The position numbers and the translations under genes were made by a program. From PALSA-1006 sp964532405 (lineage in GTDB: Bacteria; Pseudomonadota; Gammaproteobacteria; Burkholderiales; Gallionellaceae), in contig CAZHIC010000014.1 of NCBI GenBank assembly GCA_964532405.1, forward strand, positions 1 to 60,933: a stretch of DNA of 60,933 nt, read 5' to 3'. Positions 15,958-24,037 of the stretch are shown here, in pieces. The first letter of the stretch is position 1. Every line of letters begins with the position of its first letter. The notes under the pieces were generated by a model. The model was not told the origin of the DNA, made no database searches, and saw nothing but the letters and a program-made list of their open reading frames with translations.

Positions 15958-16860
15958 TTATTGAACATGCCAAGGTTCGCCGGGTACAGCAGTATGTGTG
16001 ACCCCGCAGCCCAAATAAACAGGTGCCAGTTGGACATCGGTCAGCCCGCTCGGCGTGAGATCGAATGCCATACGTGATTCATGACGGGACATGCCAGGAG
16101 CAGCGACATCCTGATTAAACTTTAAGCCATGCCCAGTCATTTCTCCCGTAACTTTGTCTCTAAGCACCTGACATTCAGGGTGTGCGATCATGTAATCTGC
16201 GTCAAGATTATAATCCTTGTCCACAATCTCAAATAAATGCTGCTGATATTGGGTTGGGCGATACGCCGAAGTACCCACATAAGCCCCACCTCGGTCACTG
16301 ATTCCTTTTTGAACACAGGCCAACTTGAATTGAAAGTCAGCTGTCAGGCCATCCGGTCTCCAGCGATTGCTGTTTTCAAAGTCTATTGCAACCGGATCGG
16401 TGAGCGGCGTCAAGCCAGTAACCGGGCAATCAGAGGCCGACACAGGCACACAACTCGTCCCCGCCCCATCGGGCTGGAAGTTTGGATCGCAAGTGCAACT
16501 TGCGCCCGAGGGAGTGGCATTAGGAGGACAAGGAGGCAGCGCAGCAATCGCTTCAGTATAGGTGTTACAAAAGCCAGACGAAGAGCCGGGTACGGTCCCG
16601 CAAGTCATGCTCCTGACGTACAGGCCTGGCGCAGCACCACAGAAGTGTGGATGAGAGATGCACACGGATGGAGGCGTTAAACCAGTCCAAGTCGGTGAGC
16701 CCGGAAGGTAATAGCCAGCGACTAAAGCTGGCACCGTACCGGCTGCATGCACTGGACGAACCATTGTCATCAATGAGAGCAGGAGGATCGAAAGACAAAA
16801 GATGCTGGGGTGTAAAGCAGATGGAGCCATTCTTTTTGTATCAAACGCTAGCGTACTCAT
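15958..16860 (-). CDS. Secreted M15 (VanY-like) peptidase domain protein
   Basis: The chosen start is the ATG at 16860, behind GGGGGTGG. The 300-residue protein has an N-terminal hydrophobic signal segment ending near HAA. A cysteine-rich linker follows (CPPNATPSGASCTCDP), and then an M15-like domain with S-R-H-E-x-R-M-A-F-D and a terminal E-P-W-H-V-Q. These fit the SxHxxGxAxD and ExWH zinc/catalytic motifs of D-Ala-D-Ala peptidases and related enzymes. Cell-wall peptide cleavage is therefore likely, but the substrate is unknown. It heads the cassette with the two Ig-like proteins. Confidence 0.78.
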   Translation of the reverse strand: MSTLAFDTKRMAPSALHPSIFCLSILLLSLMTMVRPVHAAGTVPALVAGYYLPGSPTWTGLTPPSVCISHPHFCGAAPGLYVRSMTCGTVPGSSSGFCNTYTEAIAALPPCPPNATPSGASCTCDPNFQPDGAGTSCVPVSASDCPVTGLTPLTDPVAIDFENSNRWRPDGLTADFQFKLACVQKGISDRGGAYVGTSAYRPTQYQQHLFEIVDKDYNLDADYMIAHPECQVLRDKVTGEMTGHGLKFNQDVAAPGMSRHESRMAFDLTPSGLTDVQLAPVYLGCGVTHTAVPGEPWHVQ

Positions 16861-16927
16861 CGCCACCCCCTGAACATTTAGAACACTGATTATTTTAATT
16901 TTTCTTCGCCAAGTGGCTATTCTGCGG

Positions 16928-16959
16928 AACGTGAACAGAGATTCTGCTCGAACGTGAAC
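16928..16959. repeat. IS21-family terminal inverted repeat, left end
   Basis: The sequence AACGTGAACAGAGATTCTGC and onward to AACGTGAAC is the reverse complement of 19497-19528 with about three mismatches. It lies between the M15 peptidase gene start (16860) and the istB remnant. Confidence 0.85.
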
Positions 16960-17015
16960 GCCTGAACGGCGTGTTGTGCTGGTGGTTGGTTTTTACTTCA
17001 TGTGTTCACGTTGGG

Positions 17016-17736
17016 TCAAGTTTTTTTGGTTTTTCGCATCGTCTCTCCGGTTAATTTGATGGGGTGAGCGCGGTGGACGATTCGGTCGAGAATCGCGTCC
17101 GCGAGGGTGGGTTCGCCGATGACATCGTGCCACGCTTTGACCGGAATCTGGCTGGTAATGAGTGTGGATTTTGCGGTGCGATCATCGATGAGTTCCAGCA
17201 GATCCTGCCGCTCGGATTGAGTCAACGTTGCCACCCCAAAGTCATCCAGAATGAGCAGATCAATCCTGGCAATTTGCATCAACCGTTTCCTGAAGCTGCC
17301 GTCACCGTGCGCCTATTTTAGCTCTTCCAACAACCGCGACGTTCTGACGTATAGGACCGACTTTCCTTGCCTGGTTGCTCAGCGCGCAGGCGAGCCAGGT
17401 TTTGCCGCAACCGGTGAGCCTCGTAAAGATTACATTTTGCGCTTGCTTGATCCAGTCGCAGTCAATCAAGTTGGCCATCACAGACTTGTCCAGCCCGCGA
17501 TCGGCGCGGTAGTCGATGTCCTCCACGCAGGCGTTATGTTTTAACCTTGCCCCCTTCAGCAAACGCCCGAGCTTCTGGTTGTCGCGGTAGCTTGCTTCCC
17601 GGTCGACGATGAGCCCGAACCGGTCATTGAACGATAGCGATTGTGTGACGGGCTGAACGATTTGTTCTTCAAACGCCGCAGTCATGCCCGGCAGCTTGAG
17701 TGCTTTGAGTGTGGTCAGCGTGTGTTGGTGCAGCAT
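17016..17736 (-). pseudogene. istB: istB, IS21-family helper ATPase (frameshifted)
   Basis: IstB is the AAA+ ATPase that assists the IstA transposase. The start MLHQHTLTTLKALKLPGM at 17736 is intact, but the Walker A region reads TRLTGCGKTWLA instead of the usual GPTGxGKTxLA. The frame is lost near 17375, and the correct continuation (YVRTSRLLEELK) then meets a TAG at 17315-17313. The remaining part (AHGDGSF, IDLLILDDFG with Walker B, ITSQIPVKAWHD) runs to 17016. At least one indel and one nonsense mutation make it non-functional. Confidence 0.9.
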
Positions 17737-17821
17737 GGTGAATCCTTTCTTTGAGTTGGAATTACGTGGGTGTGATGCTTGGCCGGCGCGCCCGGAGCGC
17801 GCCGGCGTGCGGCTTTTTTGC

Positions 17822-19363
17822 TCAGTGGTAGTAGTCCGGCCCGCGCACATTTTCGTGCGTTGGCAGTGGCGTTGGCTCTGCCGGAAACAGCTCTGCATGG
17901 CGGTCGAGTCCCGCCTCCAGAATCGATTGGACAGCCTTGCGTTTCGGCGACCCAATCGAGAGCGCCCTCGCGCACGCGGCTTCCAATCTGTCCTCGCCAT
18001 AACGCTTGGATAAACTGAACACCCCCAGGCACGAGCGATAGCCCATCTCGGGATGAGGCTTGTCTTCCATAATGCGGCGGATGATGGAACACGTCGCAGG
18101 GCCGATGCTCTCCCCCCAGTTCAAGAGGCGCTGGGGTGTCCATTCCAAATGCTTTTGATGTGACTTGGGCATGTGCGCGGTGAGTGTGGTGTGCTTCCAA
18201 GCCTGCGGGCTCCTGACGTGCGAGGCGACCCGCCGCCCTTTGTGCAACGCCTCCACCACGGAACCGGTCAGGCGCACATCCAGTTGGGTCTTGGCGAGCT
18301 GGAACGGCACGCTGTAATAGTGCTGGTCCACTTCGATGTGATAGTCGATATTGACCCGTGCCTTCAGCCACTCGGCGTACTCGTAAGGCTGTGCGGGAAG
18401 TGGCCTCATGGCGGGACGGTCGAGGCTGTCGAACTGCGAGCGGCGAGTTTGTGTTTTGTTCTTTTGGAACGGACGATTGTTCAAGCCTTGCAGTAGTTGC
18501 GCAATGCGACGATTTAATTCGTGCAGACTGAAGAAGGTGTGGCGGCGAAGGCGCGCTGTAATCCAGCGTTGCACCAGCAGTACACCCAATTCGACCATGG
18601 CTTTATCCTTCGGCTTGTAAGGGCGTGCCGGGATGATCGCCACGCCATAATGCGCAGCCATTTCGGCATAGGTGGTGTTGATTTCAGGCTCATAGCGGCA
18701 AGGTTTCGTTACGGCTGACTTGAGGTTGTCCGGCACCACGATTTCCGGCACGCAACCGAAGAATTCAAACGCTCTGACATGCGACCCGATCCAATCCGGT
18801 AACTTCTGACTCAGCGTGGCGCAGGCAAAGGTGTAGCCGGATGCACCGAGCACCGCGACAAAGATTTGTGTGAGACGAATTTCACCGGTCAATGGATCCA
18901 CGATGGGAACGCCGTCGCCACTGTAATCGACGAACAATTTCTCTCCAGCCTTGTGGGTTTGCCGCATGGATAATTTGAGCCTGCTGCCGTATTGGCGATA
19001 GTACAAGCAGAACTGCGCATACTGGTATGCCTGACCCGCACAGGTTGCCTGATACTCTTCCCACAGCAGCAACAGCGTCACGCCCTTGCGCTTAAGCTCC
19101 TAATGAATGTGGGTGCAGTCGGGCATGGCATATTCACGGGGGGATGTGACGGGTGGAAACAATCGCGTTTCCAGTGTGGTGTCGTCCATTCCCTCTGGCA
19201 GTGGCCATGACAATCCGGCCTCTTCAGCCGCTTGAGTGTATTTGGAAATAACGCCAACGGATAGCTTCAAGCTGGCGGCTATTTGACGACAACTTAAATT
19301 GGCTTCGAATTTGAGACGAAGTACCTCTTTGATCTTGCGCATGGAACTCCTTGCTGCCGGCAT
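17822..19363 (-). pseudogene. istA: istA, IS21-family transposase (nonsense mutation)
   Basis: The DDE transposase of an IS21 element has an N-terminal HTH (residues 1-60; ANLSCRQIAASLKLSVGVIS) and an RNase H-fold core (KLFVDYSGDGVPIVD, then FELFGCVPEIVVPDN-like sequence with DNLKSAV and a KAMVELGV segment). The frame is continuous from 19363 to 17822 except for one in-frame TAG at about 19100, where HQELKRKG would be expected to read CAG. The gene is therefore split into an 87-codon and a 419-codon frame. Translation could restart at GTG 19081 but would lack the DNA-binding domain. Confidence 0.9.
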
Positions 19364-19496
19364 AACATCCCCTTAAAAACTCAGGGATGCTCCGGCAATT
19401 ACAGGTTAAGTTCCAGCACAAATCACGCAAGCGTTCCGACTGCGTGAACAGTGATTCTGGCATCGTGAACACCTATTCTGGTGAGGGGCAAAAAGT

Positions 19497-19528
19497 GTTC
19501 ACGTTCGAGCAGAATCAGTGTTCACGTT
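19497..19528. repeat. IS21-family terminal inverted repeat, right end
   Basis: GTTCACGTTCGAGCAGAATC then AGT and GTTCACGTT pairs with 16928-16959. Two tandem 21-base subterminal units starting GTGAACA lie just inside it at 19444-19485. Confidence 0.85.
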
Positions 19529-19595
19529 GCCGTGGAATGACTGTCCAGCTTGCCGTGGAATCCGTGTCCAGTTTGGAGCGGAATACGCACGTTTA
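19527..19595. repeat. Three tandem 23-base units abutting the IS21 right end
   Basis: The unit TTGCCGTGGAATGACTGTCC+AGC (19527-19549) is followed directly by TTGCCGTGGAATCCGTGTCC+AGT (19550-19572) and a more degenerate TTGGAGCGGAATACGCACG copy. Tandem units with this spacing are typical of the multiple terminal repeats of IS21-family elements. This therefore looks like the orphan end of a second, different element into or beside which the current IS landed. No gene lies between here and 19762. Confidence 0.6.
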
Positions 19596-19761
19596 CGTTA
19601 CGAACGTGATGATGCTCAGTTATTGAGTGCAGGGATAGGGGTGTACTGGTAATCCGGCTGCGCCGCCGGATCGCAAGCTCCTTTCCGCCATCCTCTTGTT
19701 CGTTGTTTTTCTCTGTGCTGCAATATCAACCCCAAAAGCAGATGCATATTAGCGACATTCC

Positions 19762-20172
19762 ATGACGAAGAACTCAACCGCCACGCCGGACAACTCAAAA
19801 CTTCGCATCGACAAATGGCTGTGGGCTGCGCGTTTTTTTAAAACACGCGCGCTCGCGGTCGATGCGATCGAATGCGGCAAAGTGCTGGTGAACGGGGTGC
19901 GCGTAAAACCCGCTAAAACCATCGCTGCCAGTGACATGCTAAGCATTCGCCTTGGTTCGTATTTTTTTGAAGTGGAGGTGCTCGCTTTGTCGGACAAGCG
20001 CGGTCCGGCACCGCAAGCGCAAAAACTCTATCGCGAAACAGAGGCGGGACGTGTAAAACGTCAAGCGCTTGCTGCCGAGATCAAAGCGCAGCCGCAACCT
20101 TCCGAACTCAAAGGCCGCCCGACCAAGCGCGACCGGCGCGAGATCGAGCGTTTCAAGACTGAGGTGTGGTGA
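19762..20172 (+). CDS. hslR: S4-domain RNA-binding heat shock protein 15 (HslR)
   Basis: The family recognises 50S subunits carrying stalled nascent peptidyl-tRNA. The 136-residue chain has the S4 domain at residues 14-60 (LRIDKWLWAARFFKTRALA ... GKVLVNGVRVKPAKTI). It ends in a basic tail (GRPTKRDRREIERF), the usual HslR arrangement. It stands alone on the plus strand beside the IS remnant and converges on the EAL gene. Confidence 0.92.
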   Translation: MTKNSTATPDNSKLRIDKWLWAARFFKTRALAVDAIECGKVLVNGVRVKPAKTIAASDMLSIRLGSYFFEVEVLALSDKRGPAPQAQKLYRETEAGRVKRQALAAEIKAQPQPSELKGRPTKRDRREIERFKTEVW

Positions 20173-20199
20173 GGCTGCGCAAGCATTGCCTGCTGTGCG

Positions 20200-21381
20200 T
20201 TATGCGGGGATGTTTTTTAACTCGGTCGGACGACCAAACAGCCAGCCTTGACCAAAGTTGCACTTTAACCCCAGAAGTTTTGCACGCACCTCTTCGGTTT
20301 CGATGCCTTCAGCGACTACGTCCATGCCCAGAGAATGCGCGAGCCTGATCGACGAGCTCACGATCTCATGGCTCTGTGCGGAAGTCAGCATGGTGCGGGT
20401 GAAAGCGATATCAACTTTCATCGTGCCGATAGGGTAGCGATTTAACGTGTCCAGTGACGAGTGTCCCGTTCCAAAATCATCAATGGCAATCGTGCTCCCC
20501 ATTTCAGATAACTGATTGAGCAGATGTAACGCCATTTCCGGTTTGTTGATGATCACTGTTTCGGTGAGCTCCAGTTTCAATTCTGTCGGTGGCATTCGAT
20601 GACGGGTGATGATGGCTTTAACATCCGCAACGAAACTGTCGCCGGTGAGTTGCGAAGGCGACATGTTGACGCTGACGAAGGGCGTTGCGACGTTCGTTGA
20701 CTTGCGCAAAAGGGGCCAGTCGCGACATGAGCGTTCCAGAGTCCATAAGCCGAGTTCGCGAATTTGCCCGGTCTGTTCTGCCAACCAGAGAAAGTCCATC
20801 GGCGAGACCAATCCGTCCGTTGGATGACGCCACCGGATAAGTGCTTCGTAACCCGCCACTTGACCCGAAAGCAAGTCGCAGATCGGCTGGTAGTACATCT
20901 CGAACTCGTCTTTGACCAAGGCGCGCCCGATGTCGTTCGCCATGGTCAATTTTTGCGTGGCTTCGCCGCGAATGGAGTTGCGCTTGCTGGTGACTTCGGC
21001 CTGATCCAACTGTTGTGCGGCGGATTGCGGCTGTGAAGTGCCGCGTTTGTTGCGGTAGCGATCCAAAATGACCAGCAGCAAATGACGCACGATGGGGTCG
21101 GTCTTGTCCAGCAGCTCGTTCACCAAGGCGCGCTGGATGGTAATGAGTACGGTGTGCTCCAACGCTCTTGCTGTGGCCGTTCTCGGCTGATGGTCTATCA
21201 ATGCCACCTCGCCGAACAGCTCGCTTCTGCCGATTTGATTGACTCGCTGCTCTTGGCCGTTGACGGTCACGGCTATTTCGACGAATCCGTCTTCGATCAA
21301 ATAGGCGCAATCGCCCGCATCGCCTTCCCTGAAGATGACCTCGCCTGCGCCATAGATTTCACGATTGAGATTGTTCAGCAT
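20200..21381 (-). CDS. Cyclic-nucleotide-binding domain + EAL phosphodiesterase
   Basis: Residues 1 to about 125 form a CAP-like cNMP-binding domain (AGEVIFREGDAGDCAYLI, LFGEVALID, PRTATARAL). Residues about 150-390 form an EAL domain: GYEALIRWRHP, KLELTET, AIDDFGTGHSSL, then K in MKVDIAF and EGIETEE. The EAL motif, the DDFGTG loop and the other metal and lysine residues are present, so c-di-GMP hydrolysis is likely. Control of c-di-GMP turnover by a second nucleotide or ligand is inference from the fusion. No GGDEF, membrane or HTH segment is present, so the protein is predicted cytoplasmic. Confidence 0.9.
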   Translation of the reverse strand: MLNNLNREIYGAGEVIFREGDAGDCAYLIEDGFVEIAVTVNGQEQRVNQIGRSELFGEVALIDHQPRTATARALEHTVLITIQRALVNELLDKTDPIVRHLLLVILDRYRNKRGTSQPQSAAQQLDQAEVTSKRNSIRGEATQKLTMANDIGRALVKDEFEMYYQPICDLLSGQVAGYEALIRWRHPTDGLVSPMDFLWLAEQTGQIRELGLWTLERSCRDWPLLRKSTNVATPFVSVNMSPSQLTGDSFVADVKAIITRHRMPPTELKLELTETVIINKPEMALHLLNQLSEMGSTIAIDDFGTGHSSLDTLNRYPIGTMKVDIAFTRTMLTSAQSHEIVSSSIRLAHSLGMDVVAEGIETEEVRAKLLGLKCNFGQGWLFGRPTELKNIPA

Positions 21382-21459
21382 GGCTTGCTCCTGATCGAAC
21401 TGGTATTTTACGACTCACAGCTTGCCCGCATTCCGCGAAAAAGCAATGCGTGGAAAGGC

Positions 21460-21927
21460 CTAGATATTTTTCATATCCAACGAACGGACAAGCAACGCGA
21501 TTCCCAGCAAACTTTGTAGCAGATAGAGGATGCTGGAGACGCCGTGCAAGGTCTTGAACCGCGATGCCAGTACGCTCTGCATCACATCCTGCGGCAAAGC
21601 TTGAAGTTTCAAATCTGCCATGATGGGCTGGATGCCGAACTGTCCGATCAGCAGCAATATCAACATGGCTGCGGTCACAAGGAATGATTTTTGTTTCCAC
21701 GCGGAACGTCCGAACCGGTGCAGTTGATACGCCAACAAATACAGCGCGCACCCGATGCCGACGAGCGCCATACCGGTGAACATTTTGCCTGCCAGCATGC
21801 CCGCCAGTTGCCGGTCGGCCAAAGTCTGAAACAGCACAGGCACGGCAAGATAGCCGATAGCCCATGTGCCGCCGACCCAAAGTGCGGCGCTGAGTACAGC
21901 GAGGTGACGGGGTAAATTGCGCAGCAT
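21460..21927 (-). CDS. DUF4149 integral membrane protein
   Basis: This protein of about 155 residues has four hydrophobic segments (LAVLSAALWVGGTWAIGYLA, MFTGMALVGIGCALYLLAY, FLVTAAMLILLLIG and the C-terminal SSILYLLQSLLGIALLV) typical of the DUF4149 family. Its start overlaps the dsbC stop in a GTGATG arrangement. ATG 21927 is the simplest start; GTG 21930 is possible. Function is unknown. The coupling to dsbC is the only context. Confidence 0.85.
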   Translation of the reverse strand: MLRNLPRHLAVLSAALWVGGTWAIGYLAVPVLFQTLADRQLAGMLAGKMFTGMALVGIGCALYLLAYQLHRFGRSAWKQKSFLVTAAMLILLLIGQFGIQPIMADLKLQALPQDVMQSVLASRFKTLHGVSSILYLLQSLLGIALLVRSLDMKNI

Positions 21928-22619
21928 CACTTGTTGTTATCCAGTGCCTTTTCCAATTCTGCGGCAGGCATGTAGCCGGGGTTGAGTACGCCATTGGCAA
22001 AAATCAATGCGGGGGTGCCGTTCACTTTAAGTTTCTTGCCCAACTCCATCACCTTGGCAGTGGGAACGTCGCACTTGCCCGCAGCGGGTTGCACGCCGTT
22101 CAGCATCAGGTTGTCCCAAGCCTTGACCTTGTCTTTGCTGCACCAAACCGCATGCACTTTTTCGGCGGAGCCGTCGAAGATCGGATAAAGGAACAGGTAC
22201 AGCGTGACGTCGTTTACATTCTGCAATTCGCGCTCCAGCTTTTTGCAGAATCCGCAATTCGGGTCGGTGAAATAAGCCAGCTTGCGGCTGCCGTTACCCT
22301 TTACTTTCTTCACGGCGAGATCGAACGGCAGCTTGCTGAAGTCTATGGCAAACAATTGGCGCGAGCGGGCTTCCGTGACATTGCGGCGGTTTTTGATGTC
22401 AAACAGACTGCCGTCGATCAGATACTGCCCGCTCTCATCCGCATAAAAAACATGGTCTGACGTCACCACTTCATACAGGCCGGCAATTGGCGACTTGTTA
22501 ATTTGGGTGATCTCTCCCAGCTCCCTGCTCAATGTGCTTTTGAGCTTGGCGGTGGCGTCAGTTTCGGCAGCGTGAGCCAAAGAAATTGAAAGCAATCCCA
22601 GCAGTAGTGTTCTAAACAT
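21927..22619 (-). CDS. dsbC: Thiol:disulfide interchange protein DsbC
   Basis: DsbC is the periplasmic disulfide isomerase. The 230-residue chain begins with a signal peptide ending AHA (about residue 17). An N-terminal dimerisation domain follows (LSRELGEITQINKSPIAGLY), then a thioredoxin fold with FTDPNCGFCKKLE. CGFC replaces the CGYC of E. coli. The later cysteine pair (AVWCSKDK and AAGKCDVP) and the cis-proline region VNGTPALIF are present. It is followed by the DUF4149 gene with overlapping codons. Confidence 0.95.
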   Translation of the reverse strand: MFRTLLLGLLSISLAHAAETDATAKLKSTLSRELGEITQINKSPIAGLYEVVTSDHVFYADESGQYLIDGSLFDIKNRRNVTEARSRQLFAIDFSKLPFDLAVKKVKGNGSRKLAYFTDPNCGFCKKLERELQNVNDVTLYLFLYPIFDGSAEKVHAVWCSKDKVKAWDNLMLNGVQPAAGKCDVPTAKVMELGKKLKVNGTPALIFANGVLNPGYMPAAELEKALDNNK

Positions 22620-22640
22620 GGTGCGTCCTTGAGTGGTGAA

Positions 22641-23957
22641 TTAATTGAGTGCGTGCCGTGCCAGCATTTTTTTCAGTGGCGCGATTTGATTGGTGGCGGA
22701 AAGGCCGAAGTTGCGCAGCGTGCGCAGCAGCGGGTTGTCGTTAACGAACAGATGCTTCAGCGCGTCCGTGGTGAGTTGCATGGAAAGAATGTCTTCACGA
22801 CGGACTTTCTCGTAGCGGCGCAACAGATGAAGGTCGCCGCAATTGCCCTGCGTGCCGCCTTGCAACAGCGTCTCGGCCAATTGACGCGCATCGCGGAAAC
22901 CCAGATTCACCCCCTGCCCGGCTAAAGGATGGACATTGTGCGCGGCATCGCCGACCAAAGCCAGACGCGGCTTGGTGATATGAGCCAGATTCAGCACGCG
23001 CAAGGCAAAAGCGGAGGGCGGCGTGATCAAACCCAATTCGCCCAGCGTGTGCTGCGAGGCAACAGAGACCTGTGCGCACAATTCTTCGGGCGACAACGCC
23101 AGCAATTCGTCCGATCTTTCCGGGCTGACCGACCACACGATAGAAACGCGCTTGTCCGGCAAAGGCAGCAGCGCGAGGATGCCGTCCGGCGAGAACCATT
23201 GATAGGCGATGCCGTGATGGGCTTTGCCGGTGCTGAAGTTGGCGACCACTCCGTGCTGATGGTAGGGAGTCGGCACTTCCGCCATGCCCGCCTGGTGGCG
23301 CACCCACGAATCGCGCCCGTCCGCGCCGACCACGAGTTTGGCGCGCAGCTCGCGACCATCCGCCAGTTTCAGGTATGCGGCTTCTGGATGCCAGGTCAGC
23401 TCGGCGCAACGCGCGGGGTTGAGCAGTGTCAGGTTGTCTTGCTGTTGCAGGCCGTCCCACAATACCTGTTGCAGCAAACGGCTTTCTAAAATGAAGGTCA
23501 GCTCTGCGGCGCCGATTTGATACGCGCTGAAATCCAGTTCCGCCCCGCTGTCGCCGAATATGCGCATTTCTTCCACCTGCTGCACGCGGTTCATATCCAT
23601 CTTTTGCCATGCGCCGCAGTCGCGCAGGAATTCGGCATTGCCGGGAGTAACGGCGTATATGCGACTATCCCAGTCATCAGCATGAAACTCGCGTAGCGAT
23701 TCGTTTGCTCCCTCGCCCGCAGGGATTGAAGATTGCCTTTCACGTTCGCCTCCTCTCCCGCTTGCGGGAGAGGATTGAGGAGAGGGCATCGGGAGAGGGT
23801 TGGGGAGAGGGGAACGGGCAAGCCCGTTGGGATCAACGGGCAAAGTTGGTGAGGACTGACCTTCCACCAATGCCAGTCGCAGTCCGCTGGGCTTGAGCGC
23901 AGCGGCGAGGCTCGCACCCACCAACCCGCCCCCAATGATGATCACATCGAATTCCAT
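22641..23957 (-). CDS. UbiH/UbiF/COQ6-type FAD monooxygenase carrying a repeat-encoded insertion
   Basis: This flavin hydroxylase acts on the ubiquinone ring. FAD-binding GxGxxG appears as DVIIIGGGLVGASLAAAL at the N-terminus. DSRIYAVTPGN, GADGRDSWVRHQ and GDAAHNVHPLAGQGVNLGFRD are the family's other signatures. Between VEGQSSPTLP and DDWDSRIYAV, where relatives have a few residues, about 55 extra residues (from PNGLARSPLPNPLPM to SSIPAGEGANESLREF) are encoded by a GC-rich palindromic repeat. The frame stays open. The start is ATG 23957; GTG 23969 is possible. UbiH, UbiF or UbiI assignment cannot be made safely. Confidence 0.88.
   Translation of the reverse strand: MEFDVIIIGGGLVGASLAAALKPSGLRLALVEGQSSPTLPVDPNGLARSPLPNPLPMPSPQSSPASGRGGERERQSSIPAGEGANESLREFHADDWDSRIYAVTPGNAEFLRDCGAWQKMDMNRVQQVEEMRIFGDSGAELDFSAYQIGAAELTFILESRLLQQVLWDGLQQQDNLTLLNPARCAELTWHPEAAYLKLADGRELRAKLVVGADGRDSWVRHQAGMAEVPTPYHQHGVVANFSTGKAHHGIAYQWFSPDGILALLPLPDKRVSIVWSVSPERSDELLALSPEELCAQVSVASQHTLGELGLITPPSAFALRVLNLAHITKPRLALVGDAAHNVHPLAGQGVNLGFRDARQLAETLLQGGTQGNCGDLHLLRRYEKVRREDILSMQLTTDALKHLFVNDNPLLRTLRNFGLSATNQIAPLKKMLARHALN
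23695..23831. repeat. Family-A palindromic repeat, copy 1 (inside the monooxygenase gene, compound)
   Basis: The core is a 10-bp stem with a TT loop, CCTCTCCCGCTTGCGGGAGA+GG at 23752-23773. It is followed by ATTGAGGAGAGGG and ends in the near-palindrome AACGGGCAAGCCCGTT at 23813-23828. The outer edge reads AGCGATTCGTTTGCTCCCTC. An extra GGGAGAGGGTTGGGGAGAGG stretch makes this copy about twice as long as the other two, like two fused units. Confidence 0.9.
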
Positions 23958-24037
23958 CGCATTTCGCACCGATAAAAATTTGGCGGCATCATAGCATGGG
24001 GCGGTTGATTAAATTATAATCGCCGCCCCCTTCGGAA

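Larger units (their letters stand above)
16928..19528 (-). mobile_element. Degenerate IS21-family insertion sequence
   Basis: Near-perfect 32-base inverted repeats bound it: 16928-16959 and 19497-19528, sharing GTTCACGTTCGAGCAGAATC and then GTTCACGTT, with a few mismatches between. Inside are istA and istB in the usual order on the minus strand. Extra subterminal copies of the GTGAACA-x6-TTCTGG unit occur at 19444-19485, as is typical of IS21 ends. Both genes carry disabling mutations, so the copy is not autonomous. Weaker similarity continues outside both repeats (CCGCAGAAT versus CCGTGGAAT), so the exact ends and target duplication are unclear. Confidence 0.9.
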
